Assembly (NCBI RefSeq): GCF_012034205.1
Contig: NZ_JAATEM010000012.1
Location: 1 to 64,000, forward strand
Direction: 5' to 3'
DNA from: Streptomyces composti
GTDB lineage: Bacteria > Actinomycetota > Actinomycetes > Streptomycetales > Streptomycetaceae
DNA length: 64,000 nucleotides
The translations under genes were made by a program, and so were the position numbers. Shown here one piece after another: positions 27,140-35,877 of this stretch. The notes under the pieces are model-generated. The model ran no database searches, was not told the origin of the DNA, and saw only the letters and a list, made by a program, of their open reading frames with translations. Each line of letters opens with the position of its first letter. The first letter of the stretch is position 1.

Positions 27140-27460
27140 ATGGCCTGGGTGCTGCTCGTCGTCGCCGGTCTGCTCGAGGTCGGCTGGTCGGTCGGCATGA
27201 AGTACACCGACGGATTCACCCGGCTCTGGCCGAGCGTGTTCACCGGCGCCGGCATCGTCGCCAGCATGCTGCTGCTGTCGTACGCCGCCCGGACCCTGCC
27301 CATCGGCACCGCCTACGGCGTGTGGGTCGGCATCGGAGCGGCCGGGGCGGCGGTGCTCGGCATCCTGGTGCTGGGTGAGCCGGCGACCGCCGCCCGGATC
27401 TTCTTCATCTGTCTGCTGCTGGTGGCCGTGGTGGGCCTGAAGGCCACCTCGGGTCACTGA
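27140..27460 (+). CDS. gdx: Guanidinium exporter of the SMR family (Gdx, formerly SugE)
   Basis: A 106-aa small multidrug-resistance-type membrane protein with four helices. The substrate carboxylate is Glu in LLEVGWSVGMKYTDGFTR, and the Gdx-type GTAYGVWVGIGAAGAAVLG helix 3 follows. Gdx proteins antiport guanidinium with protons and work as dual-topology dimers. The ATG at 27140 has GGAGGTGTCC upstream; a GTG 9 bp earlier is possible. It is controlled by the guanidine-III riboswitch just upstream, which settles Gdx over a drug-exporting SMR. Confidence 0.93.
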   Translation: MAWVLLVVAGLLEVGWSVGMKYTDGFTRLWPSVFTGAGIVASMLLLSYAARTLPIGTAYGVWVGIGAAGAAVLGILVLGEPATAARIFFICLLLVAVVGLKATSGH

Positions 27461-27497
27461 CCGGACTCCGGCTCCCTCCGGCGGGCCGCGGCGCGCC

Positions 27498-29843
27498 TCA
27501 GGGCCTGCGGGTCGGGACGATGCCGCCGGGGCCGCCCTGGCCCGCGCCGCCGATGTCCCCGACGCCGCCGTCGTCACCGCCGGTGGTGCCGCCGTCGGTG
27601 CCGCTCGTGGTGCCGCCGCCGTCGGTCTGGCCGCCGGTGTTGCCGCCCGTGGTCTCGCCGGTGCCGCCCTGCTGGTCGCCGCCCTGGTCCTGGTCCTGGT
27701 CCTCGTCCTCGTTCTCGCCGGGCGTCTGCGCGGGCGGCTCCTCGCCCTCCGGCGTCTTCTCCTCGCCCGCTCCGGCCCCGTCGGAGGGCTCGCCGCTGGG
27801 GCTGCCGGAGCGGGACGGGTCCACCCGGTCCGCGCCGGGCATGAGCCGCAGGTCGAAGTCGCGCACCGGCTCGCCCTGCAGGGCGTCGCGGGTGAACTGG
27901 GCCCAGATTTCGGCGGGGGCGCCGCCGCCGTTGATGCGGGGCAGGCCGAGGGCGCCGTAGAGCTTCTTCTGCGCGCCGGTCTCCGGGTCCTGGGCCATCA
28001 CGGCGACCACCGTGGCCAGTTCGGGCGTGTAGCCGGCGAACCAGGCGGCCCGGTCCTCCTCGGCGGTGCCGGTCTTGCCGGCCGCCGGGCGGCCCGCGCC
28101 CAGGGCGGCGGTGGCGGTGCCCTGGCGGACGACGCTGCGCAGCACCGAGGTGGTGGTGTCGGCGGCCTCGCGGCTGACCGCCTGCTCGGCCCGGTGCTTC
28201 GGCAGCTCGACCTTCTCCCCGTTGTGGGTGACCTTCTCGACGAGCCGGTACGGGTGGTGCTCGCCGTGGTTGGCGAGGGTGGCGTAGGCGGAGGCCATGT
28301 CGAGCGGGCTGGCGGTGGCGACGCCGAGGGCGATGGAGGGGGAGGGGGTCAGCTCCGGTGTGGAGGAGGGCAGGCCGAGGTCGATGGCGGTCTGCATGAC
28401 CTTGTCGGAGCCGACGTCCACCGCCATCTGCGCGTACACCGCGTTCACCGATTTGTCGGTGGCCTCGCGGACGGTGATGTCGCCGTAGGAGCGCTGGTCC
28501 TCGTTCTCGGGGTCGTAGCGGCCGCCGCTCCAGCCCTGCACCGGGCGCTTGTTGGTGCCGTCGTAGAGGGTGTTCGGGGTGATCGGCCGGCCGTCCTGGG
28601 TGCTGGACTTGTGGTCGACGGCGGAGGTGAACACGAACGGCTTGAAGGTGGAGCCGACCTGGTAGTCCCGGCGGGTGGCGTTGGGTGTGTACTGCTTGAC
28701 GTAGTCGATGCCGTTGTACATCGCGACGACCTTGCCGGTCTTCGGCTCCACGGCGGCGCCGCCCGCGCGGACGTAGGTGTCCACCGTGCGGTTCTTCTTG
28801 TCGAGCCGGTCGATCAGCTTGTCGTTGACGGCCTCGACGAAGGCGTCCTGCTTGTCCTTGTGCAGCGTGGTGGTGATGCGGAAGCCGCCCGCGTCCAGTT
28901 CCTCCTCGCTGACGATCTTGTTCTCGATCAGGTGGTTCTTGACCACGTTCACGATGTAGCCGCGCTGGCCGGACAGGCCGGTGGAGACGGTGGTCTGCTT
29001 GGGCACCGGGAACTTCATGCCGTCCCGTTCGGACCTGCCGAGCCAGCCCTTGGCGACCATGCCGTCCAGGACGTAGTTCCAGCGGGCCTCGGCCTTGTCG
29101 CGGTTCTCCGGGTGGGCGATCACGTCGTACTGGCTGGGCGCGTTGACGAGCGCGGCGAGGTAGGCGGCGCGGGCGGGGTCGAGCTCGGCGGCGTCGACGC
29201 CGTAGTAGGCGTGGGCGGCGGCCTGGATGCCGTAGGCGTTGCGGCCGAAGTAGCTGGTGTTGAGGTAGCCCTCGAGGATCTTGTCCTTGGACTGTTCGCG
29301 GTCCAGCTTGATGGCGATGAAGAACTCCTTCACCTTGCGGGTGACGGTCTGCTCCTGCCGCAGGTAGTAGTTCTTCACGTACTGCTGGGTGATCGTGGAG
29401 CCGGACTGCTTGCCCTTGCCGGTGGCGGTGTTCCAGGCGGCGCGGACCATGGCCCCGGGGTCGACGGCCGACTCGGTGTAGAAGTCGCGGTCCTCGGCGG
29501 CCAGGACGGCGTGCTGCGCGTCCTTGGAGACCTGGGCGAGGGTGACGTTCTCCCGGTTGACCTCCCCGTCACGGGCGATGACCGAGCCGTCCGCGTAGAG
29601 GTAGACGTTGGCCTGCTGGGTGGCGAGCGCGTTGGCGGGCGGGATCTTCACCAGGGTGTAGCCGAGGACGAAACCGCCGACGAGGAGCAGGGCGCCGACG
29701 AGGAAGGTGCCGAGCACCATCCGCCAGGTGGGGATCAGCCGCCGCCACCCGGTGCGCCTGCGCTTGCCCTGCGGGGCGCTGGCCGCCTGCGGCTCTCTGG
29801 GTGCCCAGCCCGGCTGGGGCTGCTGCTGCGGCTCGTCGCTCAT
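27498..29843 (-). CDS. Class A penicillin-binding protein (transglycosylase/transpeptidase)
   Basis: A 781-aa bifunctional peptidoglycan synthase. After a cytosolic Gln/Pro-rich leader it has one membrane helix (MVLGTFLVGALLLVGGFVLG, about residues 40-60). The GT51 domain shows AAEDRDFYTES (catalytic Glu), QSGSTITQQYVKNYYL and KILEGYLNTSYFGRNAYGI. The transpeptidase domain has the S-x-x-K site in GSTFKPFVF, SVN in TDKSVNAVYAQ, and KTGT in GKTGTAEEDRAAW. A disordered C-terminal tail is rich in Gly/Thr/Asp/Glu (GGTTSGTDGGTTGGDDGG). I took the ATG at 29843; the longer frame lacks homology. A remembered S. coelicolor neighbour has the same design. Confidence 0.92.
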   Translation of the reverse strand: MSDEPQQQPQPGWAPREPQAASAPQGKRRRTGWRRLIPTWRMVLGTFLVGALLLVGGFVLGYTLVKIPPANALATQQANVYLYADGSVIARDGEVNRENVTLAQVSKDAQHAVLAAEDRDFYTESAVDPGAMVRAAWNTATGKGKQSGSTITQQYVKNYYLRQEQTVTRKVKEFFIAIKLDREQSKDKILEGYLNTSYFGRNAYGIQAAAHAYYGVDAAELDPARAAYLAALVNAPSQYDVIAHPENRDKAEARWNYVLDGMVAKGWLGRSERDGMKFPVPKQTTVSTGLSGQRGYIVNVVKNHLIENKIVSEEELDAGGFRITTTLHKDKQDAFVEAVNDKLIDRLDKKNRTVDTYVRAGGAAVEPKTGKVVAMYNGIDYVKQYTPNATRRDYQVGSTFKPFVFTSAVDHKSSTQDGRPITPNTLYDGTNKRPVQGWSGGRYDPENEDQRSYGDITVREATDKSVNAVYAQMAVDVGSDKVMQTAIDLGLPSSTPELTPSPSIALGVATASPLDMASAYATLANHGEHHPYRLVEKVTHNGEKVELPKHRAEQAVSREAADTTTSVLRSVVRQGTATAALGAGRPAAGKTGTAEEDRAAWFAGYTPELATVVAVMAQDPETGAQKKLYGALGLPRINGGGAPAEIWAQFTRDALQGEPVRDFDLRLMPGADRVDPSRSGSPSGEPSDGAGAGEEKTPEGEEPPAQTPGENEDEDQDQDQGGDQQGGTGETTGGNTGGQTDGGGTTSGTDGGTTGGDDGGVGDIGGAGQGGPGGIVPTRRP

Positions 29844-30270
29844 GTCGTGCACGGACTCCTGTTTCGCCTCGTTCGCTCCAGTACGCCTGGTGCGCTCCCA
29901 CTCATGGAAGACTGTCGCATCCGGCGAACAGTTCCCCGCCACGGCGCGCGTCGTGCAGACTTGCGGCTTCTCACACGCATGGCTGCCCCGGAACGGGTGA
30001 CCGGCGCTTCTCCCGGCTGCCGGTGCCCGGAAAGGGCCGTGGCAACCGTCTTCGGCGTGCGCGGGACGGCCGGCTTCCGCAGGCGGGGGCGGCGGGTGCG
30101 GGCCGTGGACGCGGTCTCGTCACCGGTGACCTGGAGCGGGGAAGGGGAGCGCCGGGAGGTACGCGGAGCAGGGGAGCACGGGGAGCCGGGTTAGCGGCCG
30201 GAGCGGGGACCGGAGGCCCGGCGGACGTGGTCGTAGCCGTCGGTCGGGGGCAGATCGTAGGCTGCTGCGT
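29844..30270. other. 427-bp divergent intergenic region, no gene seen
   Basis: No frame here has gene-like codon bias and homology at once. It holds the promoters of the PBP and the DUF1707 gene. I see no strong palindrome or riboswitch; the reverse half near 29870-29950 is slightly AT-richer. Confidence 0.4.
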
Positions 30271-30990
30271 ATGACCGACGACGCTGTCCCGGACCTCCGC
30301 GCCTCCGACGCCGACCGTGAACGGGTCGCCGACATCCTGCGGGAGGCCCTCGCCGAGGGCCGCCTGGACATGGAGGAGTTCGGGGAACGCCTGGACGCGA
30401 CGTACAAGGCCCGCACCTACGGCGAGCTGGAGCCGATCACCCGTGACCTGCCGAACGCGGGTGCGGCCGCGCCGGTGGTGTCGCTGAACAAGGAGCCCGC
30501 GACCAGCGGCACGTGGGCCGACCGGATCGTCCGCCGTGAGGACGACGGGGGCGCGCAGTGGGCCGTGGCGGTGATGTCGGGCTTCCAGCGCAAGGGCCGC
30601 TGGACCATGCCGCGCCGGCTGAACTGCGTGGCGTTCTGGGGCGGCGGTGAGATCGACCTGCGCGAGGCGGACTTCGCCGACCGGGAGGTCGTGATCAACG
30701 CGGTCGCGATCATGGGCGGGGTGGACGTCATCGTTCCGCCGGGCGTCGAGGTCGTGGTGCGCGGCATGGGCGTCATGGGCGGCTTCGACCACCGGGAGGC
30801 GGGCGTGCCGGGCGCCCCCGGCGCCCCTCGTGTGATCGTCACCGGCTTCGCCTTCTGGGGCGGCGTCGGCGTCCAGCGCAAGCTGCCGCGTGCCGAGAAG
30901 CAGCGGCTGCGTGAGGAACGCCGGCGGCAGAGGCTGGAGCGCGACCGCCACCGCGAGGAACGCGACCGCTACCGCAAGGAACTGGAGTGA
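30271..30990 (+). CDS. DUF1707 protein with LiaF-like C-terminal domain
   Basis: A 239-aa cytosolic protein. The N-terminal DUF1707 module is LRASDADRERVADILREAL through RLDATYKARTYGEL. A beta-rich DUF2154/LiaF-like domain (residues about 85-205) follows, with VAFWGGGEIDLREADF, AIMGGVDVIVPPGVEVVVRG and VTGFAFWGGVGVQRK. The C-terminus is a basic helix of RERRRQRLERDRHREERDR type, probably coiled-coil. LiaF-like domains are tied to cell-envelope stress signalling. It is divergent from the PBP gene; a membrane-signal role is an inference. Confidence 0.85.
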   Translation: MTDDAVPDLRASDADRERVADILREALAEGRLDMEEFGERLDATYKARTYGELEPITRDLPNAGAAAPVVSLNKEPATSGTWADRIVRREDDGGAQWAVAVMSGFQRKGRWTMPRRLNCVAFWGGGEIDLREADFADREVVINAVAIMGGVDVIVPPGVEVVVRGMGVMGGFDHREAGVPGAPGAPRVIVTGFAFWGGVGVQRKLPRAEKQRLREERRRQRLERDRHREERDRYRKELE

Positions 30991-31020
30991 CCGTCCCGGC
31001 GGCCCGGTCCGCCGCGCCGT

Positions 31021-32385
31021 CTACAGCGCCGCCGACCCTCCGCCCTTGAGCAGGTCCAGGTCGAAGGACTCCGCCATGCGGGCGTAGCCCCGGTCGCTGA
31101 GGTGCAGATGGTCGCCGCAGTCGTACTCGCGGCGCAGTCTGCGCGGGTCGTAGGGGTCGCGCACGGCCCGGTCGAAGTCGACGACGGCGTCGAAGACGCG
31201 GCCCGCGCGGATCTCGGCGTTGATCTGCCGGCGCACCTGTTCGCGGGCGTCGGTGTAGCCGCGGTGGCCGCCGAACGGCATCAGCGTGGCGCCGACGACC
31301 TTCAGGCCCCGCGCGTGGGCGCGGTCCACCAGCGACCGCAGCCCGCCCACCACGCTCGCCGGGTCCGCGGTGCCCGGGGTGCGCAGGATGTCATTGATGC
31401 CGAGGACCACCACGACGACCTTCACGCCGGGCCGGTCGAGCACGTCGCGGCCGAAGCGGTTCAGGCCGCTGGGGTTCTCCGGCGGGCGGCCGAGGCCGTC
31501 GCCGAGGACGCGGTTGCCGCTGATCCCCTCGTTGACGACGCTGTAGCGCGGCACGTCCCGGCCGGCGGCGACGGCCGCGTGCAGCCGGTCGGACAGGACG
31601 TCCGGCCAGCGGGTGTTGCGGCCCGTGGCGGCGCCGATGCCGTCGGTGAGGGAGTCGCCGAGGACGACGATCGTGCCGTCGGACTCCTTGCTCAGCACGT
31701 CGAGGGCGGTCACGTACCGCCAGGAGGTGGAGCGCTCGGTGTAGGGGGTGCCCGTGGTGTCGCGGGTGTGCTCGCCGACGGCGGCGTAGGAGATCTGCCG
31801 GGCGTGCGGGTGCTGGGTGACCGGTCCTGAGGGGGTGGGGGAGTAGGTGGTGATCAGCACGTCCCCGTCGTGCGGGACGGTCAGCCGCACCGCGTCGCTG
31901 ACCACTTGGCTGCCCGCGGGGATCACGACCGACGGCCGCCCGGTGAAGGTCAGCTGCCGCATCGTTCCGGCGAGCGCCGCCGGCGTGCCCGGGCCAGCGG
32001 CCACGGCTATCGAGGCGTGGCTGATGGTCAGCGGGGACTGCCCGTAGAGGTTCGACAGGGTGACGCGGGCGCTGGAACCGCCGACGCTGGTGTGGACGAC
32101 GTTGCGCACCGAGCGCCCGGCCAGCCCGCGTATCTCCGTGCCGGGCTCGCCCCGGACCGGGGAGGTGGCCCAGGAGCCGACCCAGGTGCCGGTGGAGGCG
32201 GGTGCGGCCGGGTTGTTCTGGCCGCCACGGCCCGTGAGGCCGCCGCGGCCCTTGGTGCCCTCGTCCGAGGACACGCCGACGAAGATCGCGGTGGACACGG
32301 CCACGATCGCTGCGACGACCGCGGCGAGCAGGGCTCGGTACTTGGCGGGAGGCGTCATGGCGCCCCCGTCACGAGACCGGGTCAT
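31021..32385 (-). CDS. Secreted SGNH/GDSL-family hydrolase
   Basis: A 454-aa esterase-type hydrolase exported by an N-terminal membrane/signal segment (KYRALLAAVVAAIVAVSTAI). The catalytic domain shows block I VVLGDSLTDG (nucleophilic Ser), block II NEGISGNR, block III LGINDI and block V DHLHLSDRGY. The N-terminal beta domain (residues about 75-290) precedes it, as in rhamnogalacturonan acetylesterase-like and other SGNH proteins with an accessory lectin-like part. The start chosen at 32385 has GAGGAGAACAGC upstream. Substrate unknown. Confidence 0.88.
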   Translation of the reverse strand: MTRSRDGGAMTPPAKYRALLAAVVAAIVAVSTAIFVGVSSDEGTKGRGGLTGRGGQNNPAAPASTGTWVGSWATSPVRGEPGTEIRGLAGRSVRNVVHTSVGGSSARVTLSNLYGQSPLTISHASIAVAAGPGTPAALAGTMRQLTFTGRPSVVIPAGSQVVSDAVRLTVPHDGDVLITTYSPTPSGPVTQHPHARQISYAAVGEHTRDTTGTPYTERSTSWRYVTALDVLSKESDGTIVVLGDSLTDGIGAATGRNTRWPDVLSDRLHAAVAAGRDVPRYSVVNEGISGNRVLGDGLGRPPENPSGLNRFGRDVLDRPGVKVVVVVLGINDILRTPGTADPASVVGGLRSLVDRAHARGLKVVGATLMPFGGHRGYTDAREQVRRQINAEIRAGRVFDAVVDFDRAVRDPYDPRRLRREYDCGDHLHLSDRGYARMAESFDLDLLKGGGSAAL

Positions 32386-32579
32386 GCTGTGCTGTTCTCC
32401 TCGGGAGGTGGGAGCCCGAGGCTCCGATCCGATGAGCCCATGATGCGCCATGGGCGGGGCGCGGCTGACAGGACCCCCTTGCCATCCCCCTTCGGACAGA
32501 CGCCGGGAACTTGTGTTCCGTTCCGGGAGTCGGTCAGGAAGGGACAATGTGTGAGGGATCGCCGAACGGGTGGAGCGGG

Positions 32580-33950
32580 ATGGAACGCACACAAGCGCCA
32601 GATGCCGGGCAAACCGGCCGGCGGGCTGCGCGGGAGCAGGATCACACCGGGCGGCAGGACCGCTCCGCCCCGGCCGTCGACCGCGCGATGACGACGTTCA
32701 GCGCGGCGGACGAGGAGAAGCGGCGCGGCGTGCGCCGGATGAAACTCACCGCCACCGGGCTGCTGCTGTTCGTCGCGCTCGTCTACGTCCTGGCCAAGCT
32801 GGCCGCCGCCCAGGGCGCCGGGGCCTGGGCCGGCTATGTCGCCGCGGCCGCCGAGGCCGGCATGGTCGGCGCGCTCGCCGACTGGTTCGCGGTCACCGCC
32901 CTCTTCCGCCGCCCCCTCGGCCTGCCCATCCCGCACACCGCGATCATCCCCACCAAGAAGGACCAGCTCGGCGTCTCCCTCGGCGACTTCGTCGGCGAGA
33001 ACTTCCTCTCCGAGGACGTGGTGCGCCAACGGCTGCGTTCCGTCGGCATCGGCAGCCGCCTGGGCGCCTGGCTCTCCGTGCCCGACCATGCCGACCGGGT
33101 CACCGCCGAGCTGTCCGCCGCGCTGCGCGGCGCGCTCACCGTGCTGCGGGACTCCGACGTCCAGGCGGTCGTCGGCGAGGCCGTCACCCGCCGCGCCCAC
33201 GCCCAGGAGATCGCCCCCGGCGTGGGCAAGACCCTGGAGAAGATCGTCGCCGACGGCGGCCACAAACGCGCCGTGGACCTCGTCGTCTCCCGCGCCCACG
33301 ACTGGCTGGTGCTGCACAGCGACTCCGTGATGGACGCCGTGCAGGGCGGCGCGCCCGGCTGGACGCCCCGGTTCGTGGACCGCAAGGTCGGCGAGCGCGT
33401 CTACAGGGAACTGCTGCGCTTCTGCGCCGAGATGCGGGACATGCCGAGCCATCCGGCCCGCGCCGCCCTCGACCGTTTCCTCACCGACTTCGCCTCCGAT
33501 CTGCAGGCCGACTCCGAGACCCGCGAGCGGGTGGAGCGCCTGAAGACCGACATCCTGGGCCGCGACGAGGTCCAGGACCTCATCGCCTCCGTCTGGACCG
33601 CCGTACGCTCCATGATCGTCTCCGCGGCGGAGGACGAGCGCAGCGAACTCCGGCTGCGGGTGCGGGCCTCGCTGCTCTCCCTGGGCGCCCGGATGGCCGC
33701 CGACCCGAAGGTGCAGGGCAAGATCGACGGCTGGCTGGAGAGCGCGGCGGTCTACGTGGTCACCACCTACCGCAAGGAGATCACCTCCCTGATCACCGAC
33801 ACCGTGGCGAGCTGGGACGCCGAGCACACCACCAAGAAGATCGAGGCGAACATCGGCCGCGATCTGCAGTTCATCCGCATCAACGGCACGGTGGTGGGCT
33901 CGCTGGCGGGCCTGCTGATCTACACGGTGTCGCGGGCGCTGGGGGCGTAG
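32580..33950 (+). CDS. DUF445 family membrane protein
   Basis: A 456-aa protein. A basic cytosolic tail precedes a first membrane segment (MKLTATGLLLFVALVYVLAK) and a second (WAGYVAAAAEAGMVGALADW), then a long helical domain with the DUF445 marks VTALFRRPLGLPIPHTAIIP and VGENFLSEDVV. A last hydrophobic helix (GTVVGSLAGLLIYTVSRALG) ends the chain. The ATG at 32580 was chosen because homology begins soon after; upstream frame is open. DUF445 proteins are widespread integral membrane proteins of unknown function. Confidence 0.85.
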   Translation: MERTQAPDAGQTGRRAAREQDHTGRQDRSAPAVDRAMTTFSAADEEKRRGVRRMKLTATGLLLFVALVYVLAKLAAAQGAGAWAGYVAAAAEAGMVGALADWFAVTALFRRPLGLPIPHTAIIPTKKDQLGVSLGDFVGENFLSEDVVRQRLRSVGIGSRLGAWLSVPDHADRVTAELSAALRGALTVLRDSDVQAVVGEAVTRRAHAQEIAPGVGKTLEKIVADGGHKRAVDLVVSRAHDWLVLHSDSVMDAVQGGAPGWTPRFVDRKVGERVYRELLRFCAEMRDMPSHPARAALDRFLTDFASDLQADSETRERVERLKTDILGRDEVQDLIASVWTAVRSMIVSAAEDERSELRLRVRASLLSLGARMAADPKVQGKIDGWLESAAVYVVTTYRKEITSLITDTVASWDAEHTTKKIEANIGRDLQFIRINGTVVGSLAGLLIYTVSRALGA

Positions 33951-33978
33951 GACTGCGGGGGCGGTGCGGAGCGGAAGC

Positions 33979-34005
33979 GGGAGGGGGAGGGGGAGCGGGA
34001 GCGGG
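33979..34005 (+). repeat. G-run tract with G-quadruplex potential
   Basis: Five runs of at least three G (at 33979-33981, 33983-33987, 33989-33993, 33997-33999 and 34003-34005) separated by loops of 1-3 nt follow the DUF445 stop at a distance of 30 bp. The spacing fits a parallel G-quadruplex. Whether it forms or acts on transcripts is unknown. Confidence 0.6.
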
Positions 34006-34081
34006 AGCGTGGTGGTGCTGGAGGCGCCGGGCGCCAGGGCCCGCCCGCGACCGGAGGCGCGGGGACAAGCGCCGCCACGCT

Positions 34082-34231
34082 GACGGTCTGCTGGTGCACG
34101 GTCCTGGCGCCCAGGTCAGGGCCTCGGGCGCGGAGATCGTACGAGAGCTGCGGGACGAGGACTGGGGCGTACGCCGCTTCTTCGTCAGGGACCCCACCGG
34201 CCGCGTGGTGAACGTCCAAGGCGTAAGACGC
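34082..34231 (+). pseudogene. C-terminal remnant of a VOC (glyoxalase/bleomycin-resistance) protein
   Basis: The frame reads GAEIVRELRDEDWGVRRFFV then RDPTGRVVNVQGV, which fits the last beta-alpha-beta unit of VOC-family proteins (DPxGxxxNV ending). No start, no N-terminal half and no upstream ribosome site are seen; the DNA between it and the DUF445 gene has low complexity. It looks like a decayed gene left in a region with two intact VOC genes downstream. Confidence 0.5.
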
Positions 34232-34254
34232 CCCGCTTCTCTGCTCTGCTCTGT

Positions 34255-34557
34255 TCAGCCGCGGCGGTCGGCGACCGCCCAGGAGGCCAGCGCCACGGCA
34301 CCGGCGACACCGAAGACCGCCGGCCAGGCGCCCACCTTCTTGGCCAGCGGATGCGACCCGGCGAATGCGGCGACATACGCGGCCGTCAGCGCACTCGCGG
34401 CCACCCCGCCGGCCTGCTGCCGCCACTGCCGCGCGGCCGTCGCACCGGCGGCGGCGAGGACCACCCCGCCCAGCTGCCGCTTCCGCGTCCAGCGGGCGAC
34501 GCCGTAGCCGCCGACCAGTCCACTCGCGGCCACCACCGAGCTGGGAACCTTCGCCAT
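34255..34557 (-). CDS. Small membrane protein, unknown function
   Basis: A 100-aa Ala/Gly/Val-rich protein with three short hydrophobic stretches (SSVVAASGLVGGYGVARW, LGGVVLAAAGATAARQW and AVFGVAGAVALASWAVADRR) and basic RKRQ/RQWRQQ turns between, so a small three-helix membrane protein is likely. The start is the ATG at 34557. I do not recognise the family. Confidence 0.65.
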   Translation of the reverse strand: MAKVPSSVVAASGLVGGYGVARWTRKRQLGGVVLAAAGATAARQWRQQAGGVAASALTAAYVAAFAGSHPLAKKVGAWPAVFGVAGAVALASWAVADRRG

Positions 34558-34805
34558 GCCTTGCCTCCTGCTGCCGTGCCCCGTGCCGGGACGCGTGTCT
34601 CACCTGCCCCGAGGCTAACTCCCGCGGGCGCTGCCGGCGGCTCAGGGGCCGAGGTGCCGGTCGGGCAGACCGCCCGGCTCAGGGGGCGAGGTGCCGGTCG
34701 GGCAGGTCCCTCCGAACTCGTGGCTGCTCCCGGAAAACCCGTCGACGCCGCCCCTCCCGCCACGCCATCCTGCGAGACCGACCCGCCGCGCCCCTGGAGC
34801 CCCTC

Positions 34806-35183
34806 GTGAACCCCACGATCCGCCACATCACCTTCGACTGCACCGGCGACCCCTACGAACTCGCCACCTTCTGGAGCGAGGTGCTGGGACGCCCCCTCTC
34901 CGACGACGACAAGCCAGGCGACCCGGAGGCCCTGATCGAGGACCCGGCCGGCACCGGCCCCGGCCTGCTCTTCGTCCGCGTACCCGAGGCCAAGGCGACC
35001 AAGAACCGGCTCCACTTCGACCTCAAACCCACCGGCCGCACCCGCGCGGAGGAAGTGGCCCGCGCCCTCTCCCTCGGCGCCCGCCAACTGGCCGACCACA
35101 CCCGCCCCGACGGCAAGGGCTGGGTAACCCTGGCCGACCCCCAGGGCAACGAGTTCTGCATCGAACGGGGCGACCTGGACTGA
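34806..35183 (+). CDS. VOC family protein (glyoxalase-like)
   Basis: A 125-aa single vicinal-oxygen-chelate domain. It has IRHITFDCTGDPYELATFWS at the start, LGRPLSDDD, KNRLHFDLKPTGRTRAEEV, and ends DPQGNEFCIERGDLD, the conserved DPxGNEFC box. The GTG at 34806 is the only start before the first beta strand. VOC proteins are metal-binding resistance or isomerase enzymes; this subfamily, common in Streptomyces, has unknown substrate. It is related to the two-domain VOC gene at 35878. Confidence 0.85.
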   Translation: MNPTIRHITFDCTGDPYELATFWSEVLGRPLSDDDKPGDPEALIEDPAGTGPGLLFVRVPEAKATKNRLHFDLKPTGRTRAEEVARALSLGARQLADHTRPDGKGWVTLADPQGNEFCIERGDLD

Positions 35184-35244
35184 CGCTCTGGGCCGCCGGC
35201 CCGGCCCGGTGGCGCCCCCTCCTCTCCCGCCCTCCCCTCCCGGC

Positions 35245-35706
35245 CTACCCGGCGTCGACGTCGAGTGCCGTTCCATACAGTCGGTCCACCTTCAGCCGGA
35301 TGACCACCCGCCGCTCGGCGACCAGCTCCTCCAACAACGCCGCCTCGTCCTCCGGCCGCTCCCCCTCCGGGATCATCCCGAGCAGCTCCCGCCCGACCGC
35401 GTCGCCCGGAACGGACGTGATCTCCGAGACCTCGGCCAGCCCCTCGGCGACGGCGAACGACCACACGCTGCCGTCCGGCACATGCAGTGCCGCCCGTGGA
35501 TCGCGCTTCAGATGCCGCACCTTGAGCCGGTCGGCCGTGGAGGAGAACCGCAGCAGCCGTGCGCCGGGATCCCAGGCATAGGCCATGGTCGTCAGATGGG
35601 GATGTCCGTCCCGCTTGACGGTCGCCAGCGTGCCGAACCGCTGCCGCCCGAGCACCGCGGAAAGCTCTTCTTCGGACAACACCCTGGGCCCTGGTCGTCG
35701 AGTCAT
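35245..35706 (-). CDS. PPOX-class F420-dependent oxidoreductase family protein
   Basis: A 153-aa split-barrel flavin/F420-binding protein. It shows GTLATVKRDGHPHLTTMAYA and STADRLKVRHLKRDPRAALH, with VWSFAVAEGLAEVSEI, the order in PPOX-type F420-dependent reductases. The start is at 35706. It is between two VOC genes, divergent from the second. Substrate unknown; a heme-utilisation or quinone role is also possible in this family. Confidence 0.85.
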   Translation of the reverse strand: MTRRPGPRVLSEEELSAVLGRQRFGTLATVKRDGHPHLTTMAYAWDPGARLLRFSSTADRLKVRHLKRDPRAALHVPDGSVWSFAVAEGLAEVSEITSVPGDAVGRELLGMIPEGERPEDEAALLEELVAERRVVIRLKVDRLYGTALDVDAG

Positions 35707-35877
35707 GAGTTCCTCAACAGGCCCGTGCCACCGTTCATTTCGCTACCGGGGCGGCGTGCTGAGCCCATGGCCTGCTCCCGGAGCCCCTTGCTCGGCGGAG
35801 AACACCCACCGTCACGACCGTATGCCTGATTCGAAAACGGGTGGGTCGACGGCAGCGGTAGCCCTAGGATCGGCCGA

